A stretch of 10,510 nucleotides of DNA, from assembly GCA_001872985.1 (NCBI GenBank), contig MNYA01000385.1, forward strand, positions 1 to 10,510. Direction: 5' to 3'. Source of the DNA: a bacterium CG2_30_54_10 (GTDB lineage Bacteria > Muiribacteriota > Ozemobacteria > Ozemobacterales > Ozemobacteraceae). The translations under genes were made by a program, and so were the position numbers. Of the stretch, positions 1 through 7,111 are shown piece after piece. A model generated the notes under the pieces. The model ran no database searches. It was not told the origin of the DNA and saw nothing but the letters and a program-made list of their open reading frames with translations. Numbering within the stretch: position 1 is the stretch's first letter; each line of letters begins with the position of its first letter.

Positions 1-6
1 GCTGCA

Positions 7-34
7 GCGGAGGCTCTCAAGCCTCCGCCACTTT
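7..34 (+). terminator. GC-rich hairpin, possible terminator of a gene left of the window
   Basis: An 8-bp perfect stem, GCGGAGGC (7-14) with GCCTCCGC (21-28), encloses a six-base loop and is followed after three bases by TTTT. The shape suits a Rho-independent terminator for a + strand gene ending just outside the window, but the T-tract is short and offset. The GCCTCCGCCA end looks tRNA-like, but no T-arm with a seven-base loop can be drawn. Confidence 0.35.
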
Positions 35-95
35 TCGGGCATTCCAACACAGCCTGAGTTGTTAACAACCTTAACATGCTTCAAAGGTCGCACCC

Positions 96-230
96 TATGT
101 CATTGCGAGGAGCGCAAGCGACGAAGCAATCTCGATCGAAAAGATTGCTTCGCTTCGCTCGCAATGACACGTTCTCATCTTTGGGGTGTCGCCACCATCT
201 TGGCGAATACCTTTTTTCGGGAATGCACCC
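96..230 (+). repeat. Left copy of 135-bp palindromic (REP/MITE-like) repeat
   Basis: This stretch recurs as the reverse complement at 10310-10444 with a single mismatch by eye (T at 198, where the other copy reads G). The first part, 98-169, is an imperfect hairpin. Its ends TGTCATTGCGAG and CTCGCAATGACA pair, as do GAAGCAATCT (123-132) and AGATTGCTTC (142-151), around CGATCG. The remainder is a spacer containing a small CGCCA/TGGCG hairpin (190-205), a T6 run and the closing motif GGGAATGCACCC. Palindromes of this kind, whose spurious translations read like SLRGAQATKQS, are familiar dispersed intergenic repeats in many bacteria. It encodes no protein, and short reading frames crossing it are artefacts. 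Confidence 0.9.
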
Positions 231-246
231 TCGCTCGCAATGACAA
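231..246 (+). repeat. Partial second unit of the palindromic repeat
   Basis: Directly after the GCACCC that closes the 135-bp unit comes TCGCTCGCAATGACAA, which matches the right arm of the palindrome at 155-169. GCACCC also precedes the complete palindrome at 90-95. The left site therefore looks like a head-to-tail array with one complete and one truncated unit. Confidence 0.6.
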
Positions 247-371
247 TTTTTGGCTCTTGAAGTTAACGTAGCCCACCACCGAAATCTGGCGAAGCAGAGT
301 AATATCTCAATGCTTCACGCCATGGCGATTTCCATCTTTTTGGGGAGAAGCTGTGATAGAATCACCAGGGT
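247..371. other. Intergenic region upstream of the gene cluster
   Basis: No gene is visible here. The stretch must hold the promoter for the + strand cluster unless transcription enters from outside. The best -10-like sequence is TAGAAT at 357-362, only nine bases before the first ATG, with no convincing -35 box 16-18 bases upstream. A Shine-Dalgarno-like GGGGAG at 342-347 lies too far from the ATG at 372 to serve it. The first gene could therefore be leaderless or start at the TTG at 375. This is weak evidence. Confidence 0.3.
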
Positions 372-1157
372 ATGCTTGAGCTTTTGATACTTGGCGAGAT
401 ATCCCACGAAATCAATTTCGCGGATTTTCAGGTTTGTCTCGGTGTTATGAAACGGAAATTTCCGGAGGCCGGCATCATTACAATCAATGCAAATGGCCTT
501 CTTCGGGAAAGTAATCGTATCGAAGCTTTGCTTGAAAAGCTCTTCGAAACCGGAGTCGATTTGGCTACGCTCGGGAACCAGGCACTGGCGCGGGTCGGCG
601 CCCGTCGCGCACTCGAACGCCAGCCAAGACTGGTCAGGCCGATGAACCTCCCGCCGGGATGCCCAGGGCAAGGCGCTGTCGAGCTGGAAACCCCCGAAGG
701 AAAAATATGGTTCGTTACCCTTTTCACCGGGACCGACCGCTTTCCGGTCGATGACCCTATCGGAGTATTTGAATCGTTTTGCAGCGAGCGTGGTGCGGGC
801 GCCCCAATTTTCGTCGCGTTTGCAGGCCCTGACCTTGCGATAAAGAAAGCGCTTGCCTGGAGAGTTTCCGAGCGGGAGCCATGCATTCACGTATTTGGTT
901 TCGGTCTTGGCGCCGCGACTGATGATCTGTGCATCCGTGGCGGCCGCTGCACCGTTTCAGACGTAGGAATGGTCGGGAGCGAAGAGCTGATAGATGGGCT
1001 TCCCCCGCAAGTCTGGTGGAATATCAATCGCCTGCGCGTTCGCGAATCTGCCGCTTCCCCAGCATCGGCTCTGCTTGTGGACGGCATTCGAATAGTCCTG
1101 GGAACCGGTTCCCGGGCACAAAAAGCCGAGCGTTTCCGTATTCGGCACCCGCAATAG
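372..1157 (+). CDS. YmdB-like metallophosphoesterase homologue, probably catalytically inactive
   Basis: The 261-residue protein has the length and fold signature of the YmdB/TIGR00282 family of 2',3'-cyclic-nucleotide phosphodiesterases. Family landmarks are present in order: the N-terminal strand LELLILGE, ATLGN (65-69), LVRPMNLPPGCPGQG (87-101), VDDP (126-129) and SDVGM (196-200). By remembered alignment to B. subtilis YmdB, the active site is gone: the first metal Asp is Glu9, the catalytic NGEN block reads NANG, GNH reads GNQ (Gln70), the DFHAE block reads AFAGP, and GTHTHV reads GFGLGA. Only the Asn of GNQ remains. It is probably a pseudoenzyme with a binding or regulatory role (inference). 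The reading frame is intact, so decay is less likely than repurposing. The ATG matches the family N-terminus but has no well-spaced ribosome site; TTG at 375 is an alternative. The gene lies 26 bp before the adenylate cyclase. Confidence 0.8.
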   Translation: MLELLILGEISHEINFADFQVCLGVMKRKFPEAGIITINANGLLRESNRIEALLEKLFETGVDLATLGNQALARVGARRALERQPRLVRPMNLPPGCPGQGAVELETPEGKIWFVTLFTGTDRFPVDDPIGVFESFCSERGAGAPIFVAFAGPDLAIKKALAWRVSEREPCIHVFGFGLGAATDDLCIRGGRCTVSDVGMVGSEELIDGLPPQVWWNINRLRVRESAASPASALLVDGIRIVLGTGSRAQKAERFRIRHPQ

Positions 1158-1183
1158 CGGACTTTCAATTCAAGACAAGATCC

Positions 1184-2023
1184 ATGCGAAGCAAGAGCCG
1201 AATCGCTAAAATTCTTCTTCTGATAGTTATCTGGCTTGGAATCTCCTGGCTTTCCCGAACCGGGGAATTTCGGTTTTTGGAAGGCCCCCACGAGGACCTC
1301 TTCTGGCGTATTCGATGGAGGTTGCAGGGATCTTCAAGCGATCGTCAACGTGTCAAGGTTTTTCCGATCACAAAGGATTTCCTTTCCGGCGGCTCGAACG
1401 GGGCATGGATATCCTGGCCATTGCCCCGGACCTACTATGCCAAGGCAATCCGACGCTTGTCGGATCTCGGGGTAGCCGTAATCGGATTTGACATTCTATT
1501 CCCTCCTGAAGCATCTTCCAGCGAGACAGCCGATCTTCTGGACGCTATTTCCAAATCCAAGGCCAAGATCGTTCTCGGCGGCCAAGTAGAGAAAAACCGC
1601 GGTTATTTTGATGATAAAGGTCAGGATGATGAAGAGGGTTATTCTTTCAAACAAGGCACGGAAAGCGTTGTCCTGCCGAATCAACAGTTGGTCTCCGCCG
1701 CTCATGGTGTCGGAATGCTCAATTTTGAAAAGGGGATCAATGAAGACGACGTTGTCCGTCGTCACCCGCTTTTATTCAGGGCTGATGGAGAGAATCAGTT
1801 GTCGCTTGCCCTTAAAATCTACTTGCCTGGAAAGGCATCGAAGGCGTGCCGGCCCTTGAAGGGTCGAATTTACGTCTCCCCGACGGGCTCATCGTCCCGC
1901 TCGAGCCTATTGCGACAGCAACGAACCCAGGATCAGAATGGGCGGCCCACCCGGTCTGGGAAATGGCCGAGTCCGGATATGGTTTTGGGCCCTACACCGG
2001 CGATGATTTTGGAAAGCTTGTAA
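1184..2023 (+). CDS. CHASE2-adenylate cyclase, N-terminal part (frameshifted gene)
   Basis: This frame encodes the start of a CHASE2-class III cyclase receptor. Residues 9-23 form a transmembrane or signal-anchor helix (ILLLIVIWLGISWLS), followed by an extracytoplasmic CHASE2 sensor with typical elements: EDLFWRIRW, RTYYAKAIRRLSDLGVAVIGFDILFP, an ANGARLY-like NQQL(V)SAAHGVGMLNF, and DDVVRRHPLLFRADG. Homology-like sequence stops at about residue 212 (LSLALKIYL). After that the frame runs on to 2023 with low-complexity Ser/Arg-rich residues that look like out-of-frame translation. The sequence continues sensibly in the -1 frame from about 1816, reading LLAWKGIEGVPALEG. A single missing base near the AAAA run at 1814-1817 would restore one gene of about 650 residues, 1184-3135. 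No standard slippery heptamer is evident. It may be a sequencing or assembly error or a true mutation. The ATG at 1184 sits 26 bp after the previous stop. Confidence 0.75.
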   Translation: MRSKSRIAKILLLIVIWLGISWLSRTGEFRFLEGPHEDLFWRIRWRLQGSSSDRQRVKVFPITKDFLSGGSNGAWISWPLPRTYYAKAIRRLSDLGVAVIGFDILFPPEASSSETADLLDAISKSKAKIVLGGQVEKNRGYFDDKGQDDEEGYSFKQGTESVVLPNQQLVSAAHGVGMLNFEKGINEDDVVRRHPLLFRADGENQLSLALKIYLPGKASKACRPLKGRIYVSPTGSSSRSSLLRQQRTQDQNGRPTRSGKWPSPDMVLGPTPAMILESL

Positions 2024-3135
2024 GCAATGATTACAGGCCGTCCCCCGACCGATTCAAGGGAGACATCGCGCTGATCGGTGTCGGATCGGATCTCCTCGGC
2101 GATACGATCAGCATTCCAGGAAACCCGGTTGCCCCAGGTGTTTTGCTACACGCTTCCCTTCTGAATTCGCTTGTGCGCAAAAGATTCATGACCCGCCTCG
2201 ATCAGGGGTGGCTCCTGTCGCTTTCGGAAGCACTGTTGCTGGGAATGTGCATTCTTGGGTTGCTGGCCGAGTTGTGGCTTCCCACCCTGGCCGGGATATT
2301 GGCGAATCTTGGCCTTTTCCTGGCGGTTGAGGGAACGGTCTTTCTTCTCTTTATTGCCGGTTTTCTGATCCATCTTGGGCCGGTGCTTGTCGGGTTCCCT
2401 CTAGCCGTCCTCGGTATTTATGTGACCGGATATTTCTTCGAGGGACGAGAAAAAAAGCTTGTCAGGGAGTTGTTCGGGAAGCAGGTTTCCCCTGAGGTTG
2501 TCCGCACCCTTCTTGAAAATCCCCAGGAATCTCTGGCCCCACGTCGTCAGGAAATCAGCATTTGTTTCATAGATGTCTGCAGCTTCACTTCGTTCTCCGA
2601 AAAACACACGCCAGAGCGGGTGCTGGTTCAACTCAATTATTATTTTTCGCAACTGCTGCCGATCGTTCACAAGAATGGCGGAAGTCTCGACAAGTTCATC
2701 GGCGATGCGATGATGATCACTACCGGAGTCCCGATTCCTTCCCCCGATCATGCTTTCATGATGGTAAAAATTGCCCTGGAGATCCTTGAAAAAATTGAGA
2801 AAATAAATAAAAATCTTCCGATGGGTATTCAACCGTTTCAGGTAAGCATCGGTATCAACTCCGGGGAAAGCATCATGGGAAACATCGGGTCGGCTGAACG
2901 CATGGAATACACAGTGATTGGCGATACGGTGAATCTTGCCAGCCGACTTCAAGGAAAGGCCGGTCATCAGGAAATTATCATTGGACCGCGTACTTTTTTC
3001 TTGATTGGTGATAGAATTGCGGTTGAATCTCTTGAGCCATTTCTGGTAAAAGGAAAGGATACGCCGGTTCAGGCGTATCGTGTCGTCGGATTTCAAGCCC
3101 AAGGGAGTGCCAAGGAGAAACTGTCTGGTGGGTGA
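1846..3135 (+). CDS. CHASE2-adenylate cyclase, C-terminal part with class III catalytic domain
   Basis: This is the remainder of the gene begun at 1184. The GTG at 1846 is merely the first possible start in this frame; coding similarity runs back to about 1816. Numbering from 1846, residues 1-115 finish the CHASE2 domain (FKGDIALIGVGSDLLGDTISIP and PGVLLHASLLNSLV). Three membrane helices span about 122-195. A linker follows (FGKQVSPEVV, 210-219), then a class III cyclase domain, 236-420. Catalytic residues are all in place: metal Asp243 (FIDVCSF) and Asp287 (FIGDAMM), substrate-selecting Lys283 and Thr356, and transition-state Asn363 and Arg367 (NLASRL). The pattern predicts cAMP rather than cGMP synthesis in the cytoplasm, driven by an external signal. 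The 3' end overlaps the HD-GYP gene by eight bases, implying translational coupling. Confidence 0.9.
   Translation: MPALEGSNLRLPDGLIVPLEPIATATNPGSEWAAHPVWEMAESGYGFGPYTGDDFGKLVSNDYRPSPDRFKGDIALIGVGSDLLGDTISIPGNPVAPGVLLHASLLNSLVRKRFMTRLDQGWLLSLSEALLLGMCILGLLAELWLPTLAGILANLGLFLAVEGTVFLLFIAGFLIHLGPVLVGFPLAVLGIYVTGYFFEGREKKLVRELFGKQVSPEVVRTLLENPQESLAPRRQEISICFIDVCSFTSFSEKHTPERVLVQLNYYFSQLLPIVHKNGGSLDKFIGDAMMITTGVPIPSPDHAFMMVKIALEILEKIEKINKNLPMGIQPFQVSIGINSGESIMGNIGSAERMEYTVIGDTVNLASRLQGKAGHQEIIIGPRTFFLIGDRIAVESLEPFLVKGKDTPVQAYRVVGFQAQGSAKEKLSGG
3112..3117 (+). promoter_or_regulatory. Ribosome binding site deciding the HD-GYP start
   Basis: AAGGAG lies ten bases before the GTG at 3128 and inside the end of the cyclase gene. 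It favours GTG 3128 over the in-frame GTGs at 3080 and 3107, which lack such a site. Confidence 0.6.
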
Positions 3136-4945
3136 AAAGCTGACCCGGGAAAAGCTGGAACTGCTGTATAGAGCGCAGCGCCAGATTCTCTCTTCCTGCG
3201 GAAAAGACACCAACGCAATGTTGGAGGTACTTCGGACGACGGCCTTTGAGTTGTCCGGGAAGCCAGGATTCGCGGTCATCGTCTACGACCCGGCGTCCAG
3301 GTCTTCCCGCATCCGCTTCAACGGTGAATTCGCTGTCGCCTCCCTGCAGCCGCATTGCCAGAGCCTGACCAGTTCACGTCTCGGGAATCTTCCGATCTCC
3401 AATGAGATTGTTACCATGACCGATGGAGAGCAACGCCATTTCATTCCGCTCGGCGGCAGCAGCACGCCGTTCGGTCTGCTGATCCTTCCTGCCGCGGTCG
3501 GCGATGAAACAGAAGGCCTCGAAGAATTCCGGGAAATTGCCACTGATGCAATCAGCCGGTTCATGGAAGTCGAGCTGGTGCAGTTGCGGATGGCCGAACT
3601 GACAAGCCTTCTCGAAGTCGGAAAGGCTATCAGTTCGACCCTCGACCTGAACGAGTTGCTCCGAAAAACCATGCGGATGGCTACCCAGGTGATGCGCTGC
3701 GAGACCTCGACCGTCTACCTGGTCGACAAGCAGACAAACGAGCTTTATTTCCATATCATCCAGGGTGATGCAAGTGTCGGAGCAAAGCTCCAGGAGATCC
3801 GCCTTCCGATGGGCACCGGCCTTGCCGGGTGGTGCGCCAAGGAGAGCAAGCCGGTGATTGTTCCCGACACCTCCCGGGATCCCAGATTTTTCAAGGGCGC
3901 TGACAAAAAATCGGGTTTCGTTACCCGATCGATGATTTGCGTTCCAATGCGCCTAAAAGACGAAGTGATCGGGGTCTTGCAGGTTTTGAACCGCACGGGG
4001 GATATCCATTTCAACGATCATGATGTCGATATTCTCGAAGCCGTGGGAAACCAAGCGGTTTCGGCGATCGATAATGCCAGGTTGTATGAAAACATACAGA
4101 AGGTTTACCTGGCGACGATCGAGGTTCTGGCGACCGCGATCGATGAGAAGGATCCTTATACCCAAGGCCATTCGCGGCGTGTGACCCTGTATTCGGTTGC
4201 AATTGCTGAAGAGATGAACTTTGGCAGGAAGCAGATCGAGAATATCCGGTATGCAGGTCTGCTCCACGATGTCGGAAAGATCGGGATCAACGACAACATC
4301 ATCCACAAGCCTGGCCGCCTGACCGATGAAGAATACGCCATTATTAAGAAACACCCTGAGATCGGCGCCCGGATACTAAAACCGGTCGAGTTTCTGGCCG
4401 ACAAAATTCCCGGAGTGCTGCACCACCACGAGTATTTCGATGGCCGGGGCTACCCGTCTCATCTTGTCGGCGAGGGCATCCCACTGATGGGTCGCATCAT
4501 CTGCGTTGCTGATGCTTTCGATGCGATGACCACCAATCGTCCATACCGCAAGGGGCTTAGCGTGAATGTTGCTGTCGCCGAGCTGAAAAAGTTCGCTGGG
4601 AAGCAGTTCGATCCTATTTGCGTCGAGGCTTTCCTCTCGGCCTTCGAAAAGAAGTTATTCCAATATTTCGAGAAACTTCCCGATTCAGAAGACCTCATTC
4701 TGAGGGCCGATGAACAAGCGGTAAAAATGAACGATCCCCATTCCGGCTCGGGTATTCAGGGAGTTCCTCTCGAGAGTCAGCCGTATCCGCCTATGCTGGC
4801 CTTCGAAGGAAATTCCAAGCCGGAAAGTCAGCCCTATCCACCGATCGTTCCCACAGCAAACATGGTTAACCCTGCTGAAAAAAAACTTCCTCCGATCGGG
4901 AAAAATGACGGCACGCCCCCCTCCAGTGGGCCTTCCGAAAAATAG
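3128..4945 (+). CDS. GAF-GAF-HD-GYP cyclic-di-GMP phosphodiesterase
   Basis: This 605-residue cytoplasmic protein carries a weak GAF-like domain (about 1-145), a clear second GAF domain (about 161-318: STLDLNELL, GTGLAGW, KPVIVPD, SMICVPM, VIGVLQVLNR) and an HD-GYP domain (about 327-507). The catalytic signature is complete: HDVGKIGI with His380/Asp381, HPEIGARIL, and HHHEYFDGRGYP with Gly441-Tyr442-Pro443. HD-GYP enzymes hydrolyse c-di-GMP to pGpG or GMP, and the GAF domains probably gate activity by binding a small ligand or nucleotide. A proline-rich tail (about 525-605) holds the heptapeptide ESQPYPP twice. Start GTG 3128 is chosen for its ribosome site and gives an eight-base overlap with the cyclase stop; GTG 3080 would add 16 residues. 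Coupling to an adenylate cyclase suggests that cAMP and c-di-GMP are controlled together. The first GAF could instead be an unrelated PAS/GAF-like fold. Confidence 0.93.
   Translation: MGEKLTREKLELLYRAQRQILSSCGKDTNAMLEVLRTTAFELSGKPGFAVIVYDPASRSSRIRFNGEFAVASLQPHCQSLTSSRLGNLPISNEIVTMTDGEQRHFIPLGGSSTPFGLLILPAAVGDETEGLEEFREIATDAISRFMEVELVQLRMAELTSLLEVGKAISSTLDLNELLRKTMRMATQVMRCETSTVYLVDKQTNELYFHIIQGDASVGAKLQEIRLPMGTGLAGWCAKESKPVIVPDTSRDPRFFKGADKKSGFVTRSMICVPMRLKDEVIGVLQVLNRTGDIHFNDHDVDILEAVGNQAVSAIDNARLYENIQKVYLATIEVLATAIDEKDPYTQGHSRRVTLYSVAIAEEMNFGRKQIENIRYAGLLHDVGKIGINDNIIHKPGRLTDEEYAIIKKHPEIGARILKPVEFLADKIPGVLHHHEYFDGRGYPSHLVGEGIPLMGRIICVADAFDAMTTNRPYRKGLSVNVAVAELKKFAGKQFDPICVEAFLSAFEKKLFQYFEKLPDSEDLILRADEQAVKMNDPHSGSGIQGVPLESQPYPPMLAFEGNSKPESQPYPPIVPTANMVNPAEKKLPPIGKNDGTPPSSGPSEK
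4772..4843 (+). repeat. Duplicated proline-rich heptapeptide in HD-GYP tail
   Basis: The peptide ESQPYPP is encoded at 4772-4792 and again at 4823-4843, inside the disordered-looking C-terminal tail. The two copies use different synonymous codons (CCGTATCCGCCT against CCCTATCCACCG), so the duplication is old or selected at protein level. Confidence 0.7.
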
Positions 4946-5007
4946 CTCAGCCCTGATTCAGCGATATTTCTCACCCCCTTCCTCCGATTGGTCGATACAA
5001 GATACGT

Positions 5008-6201
5008 ATGAATGGGACAGCCTTGCCCGGAAAACCTCTCTCGACCGTCGGCCACCCCGCATCGCGGCCGGCCGCCAAAGATTTTCCGATCGGATCGTCT
5101 TCCACTTGGATCTGCTTCAGATGCGGAAAGGTGAATGTCGTTCGCGCCCGTTTCTGCGGAAGGTGCGGGGTGGGAGTCTTGTGGCTGATGCAACCCCCCT
5201 CCAACGCGACCAGAAAATCATCCGGCTTGCCTCTCATAAAGGAACCGATTCCCGGAAGCGCCTCGTTCAGGTTGGATTCACCCAAAGGAGGCGGGCAGAC
5301 TTGGCAGCCCCTGAAGCGTGAACGTCCTATTGGCGATCTTCCTGGCCTTTCTGATGATGGATCCGCACGAACTTCGAAGCCCGCAAGCCGCCGACTTCCG
5401 TCGAATGCGCGGTTTAATCGGCGAACAATCGTCCGGTGGTCTCGAATCGGGGGAAAATTTGCGCTTATCGCGGTGGTGATCCTGACCTTCCTTCCTTTTC
5501 TGATCGCGACGACACAGGCAACCCCAGAGAGCTCAATACGGAATTCCAAAGTTGTCTGGTTCGATTTTCAAAGTTATCTTTCGCAAAATCTCGGAGTAAC
5601 AATTTCCGAAGTTGAGGTTCTTGCTCGTGATGCATGGGGTGAAATCCCGGATTCTCAAATGCCCCTGACAGTCGAGCAGGTTCGAATGATAGAGGAAACC
5701 CTGAACCGCAAGACAACCGAAAAATTCCGGATTCTCCCGGTCGGTTTGAAAAACGGTCGGCTGACTTGGGCAAACCTTGATGGAGGCAGCGTTCCTGTTG
5801 AGGGGACACATTTTTCGGATGTTCCGCTCGATCACCCGGTCTATCTTGCCTGGGGAGCGCTTTTGAAACTTGGGCTGAATCTCTCTTGCGAAAATAGCGA
5901 AGCCAGGCCCTACGCTTCGATCCGATGGGATGAATGGACTTCGGTCATCAAACAACTCGGCAGGCTTCGCGGCAATGAAGGCCGCGGGCAAGTATTTTAC
6001 GGAATCGACCGATCCGGCGAAATGGACACCGCCGACCTGATCGAAGCCTTGTCAGACCTACGTTCAAAAGTTGGGCTATCAGCGGGTTCTCAAATTCAGG
6101 AAGTAAGTGCTGAATCCCGGTTGACTCGAATCGAAGCATTTGGATCTCTCGCGAATCTTCTAACGGAACTGGAAAAACATGACTCGGCCTCGCGGCAATA
6201 G
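5008..6201 (+). CDS. Zinc ribbon-transmembrane protein with degenerate SLH-like repeats
   Basis: The function of this 397-residue protein is not known. Residues 36-54 form a zinc ribbon, CFRCG then RARFCGRCG (Cys36, 39, 50, 53), of the kind found at the start of many bacterial membrane proteins. A polar linker rich in Pro, Ser and Arg follows, then one membrane helix at about 151-170 (ALIAVVILTFLPFLIATT). The rest should be outside the cytoplasmic membrane. It contains S-layer-homology-like sequence at 269-320 (FSDVPLDHPVYLAWGALLKLGL, then RWDEWTSVIKQLGRL) and a second motif tail at 370-386 (SRLTRIEAFGSLANLL). Both resemble the SLH pattern FxDV...W...I..L...G...G and LTRAEFA..L but lack its GYPDGTFRP core. 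ATG 5008 has no good ribosome site and lies 62 bp after the HD-GYP stop, yet the ribbon requires a start near here. The 3' end overlaps the next gene by 23 bases. Confidence 0.8.
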   Translation: MNGTALPGKPLSTVGHPASRPAAKDFPIGSSSTWICFRCGKVNVVRARFCGRCGVGVLWLMQPPSNATRKSSGLPLIKEPIPGSASFRLDSPKGGGQTWQPLKRERPIGDLPGLSDDGSARTSKPASRRLPSNARFNRRTIVRWSRIGGKFALIAVVILTFLPFLIATTQATPESSIRNSKVVWFDFQSYLSQNLGVTISEVEVLARDAWGEIPDSQMPLTVEQVRMIEETLNRKTTEKFRILPVGLKNGRLTWANLDGGSVPVEGTHFSDVPLDHPVYLAWGALLKLGLNLSCENSEARPYASIRWDEWTSVIKQLGRLRGNEGRGQVFYGIDRSGEMDTADLIEALSDLRSKVGLSAGSQIQEVSAESRLTRIEAFGSLANLLTELEKHDSASRQ

Positions 6202-7111
6202 ATTTCACCGATTCCTGGTCTGTCAGTGCGTCGCATTGCTGGTGTTTCCTCTCGTGGCTCATGGTACAGCCATTACCGGGCTTTCGAGGGAGAGTTTTCC
6301 CGATCGGGATGTCGTAAAAGTTGAAATCGATTCATGGGTTGAACCGCTATTTCGTTATTCTTCTCAGGAAAACTGCTGGCAGATCGACATGGTCGGCGTT
6401 GGCGGCCCGCCTCCCCCTGTCGTGGTGAAACCATTCTGTGGACCTGTACTGGCTCTCAGGTGCGGGCAGGTCAATTCCGATCCTCCGATCCAGAGAATTT
6501 CCCTCAATGTTCAGCCCGGAGTCCGCATGAAGGTCGTTCGATCTCCGCACGGATTCCGTTTTGAGTTGAAGAAAACCGGACAACAATTCAAGGGCCCCGT
6601 AATTGAAAATGAAGGAAGGATCCCTCAACCCCTGATTTCTCCGCACGGGGAGGTGGGGGAGGTTGTCGTCGATGTCCGAAATGAGCCTGCCATGCCTGTT
6701 CTGGCCAAGCTAGTCGAAGGGGCCGGATTCGACCTCCATTTCAGGGATCCTGTTTCCGGAAAAGTCAGTCTCAAGGTTCACGCCACAAATTCACTGGAGG
6801 CCCTTCGTGCCTGTGCAGTCCAGTTGGGTATGGTTCTCACAAGGGAAAATGATGGTTGGTGGCTTTCTCGTCGCGACAATCCGCTGCTTGCGATCCCGGT
6901 CGAGGGAAAATTGAACCCGGTGGAAAGAGGTGCGACAGTCGGCCAGTTCCTTCGCAATGTCGCTGGTGAGGGTTTTTTCCGAAGATTGAAGCGGCCTTTC
7001 CCGCCGGGGGTTGAGCAAAGACTTTTGGCGATGCCGAACGGCCTCGAAAACCCCCGAACGATAGTACAGTGTTTGCTGGAGTCACATGGTATTCAATTCG
7101 CCGCAAATTAG
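6179..7111 (+). CDS. Exported AMIN + STN domain protein, PilQ N-terminus-like, no secretin channel
   Basis: The 310-residue product starts with a signal peptide (RFLVCQCVALLVFPLVAHG, cleavage about 29/30). Residues 31-131 resemble an AMIN domain, the peptidoglycan-binding region of PilQ and AmiC: it opens AITGLSRESF, contains DVVKVEIDS and ends RSPHGFRFEL. Residues 163-230 match a secretin/TonB short N-terminal (STN) domain: VDVRNEPAMPVLAKLVEGAG, SGKVSLKV, SLEALRACAVQLGMVL, then GWWLSR. About 250-308 may be a second, weaker N-domain. In full PilQ proteins these precede N-domains and a C-terminal secretin beta-barrel, absent here. The protein is therefore a periplasmic, probably peptidoglycan-associated factor and not a pore. 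It may help a secretin or type IV pilus-like machine, but no other pilus gene is in the window. ATG 6179 overlaps the previous gene's end, and the 3' end overlaps the next gene by 26 bases. Confidence 0.75.
   Translation: MTRPRGNRFHRFLVCQCVALLVFPLVAHGTAITGLSRESFPDRDVVKVEIDSWVEPLFRYSSQENCWQIDMVGVGGPPPPVVVKPFCGPVLALRCGQVNSDPPIQRISLNVQPGVRMKVVRSPHGFRFELKKTGQQFKGPVIENEGRIPQPLISPHGEVGEVVVDVRNEPAMPVLAKLVEGAGFDLHFRDPVSGKVSLKVHATNSLEALRACAVQLGMVLTRENDGWWLSRRDNPLLAIPVEGKLNPVERGATVGQFLRNVAGEGFFRRLKRPFPPGVEQRLLAMPNGLENPRTIVQCLLESHGIQFAAN

Noticed and set aside
1..30. tRNA 3' end ending in CCA
   Set aside because: The sequence folds as a simple 8-bp hairpin with a six-base loop, and no T-arm precedes the CCA.
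59..271. 70-residue + strand reading frame
   Set aside because: It is mostly a translation of the palindromic repeat and has no ribosome site.
315..1291. Long - strand frames opposite the first gene
   Set aside because: They mirror the YmdB-like gene and show no recognisable motifs.
1808..1822. Programmed -1 frameshifting signal
   Set aside because: The CTTAAAATC context is not a standard X-XXY-YYZ slippery site in the reading frame, and no clear downstream hairpin was found.
2401..3279. 292-residue frame on the - strand
   Set aside because: It lies antisense to the conserved adenylate cyclase domain, whose catalytic motifs are unmistakable.
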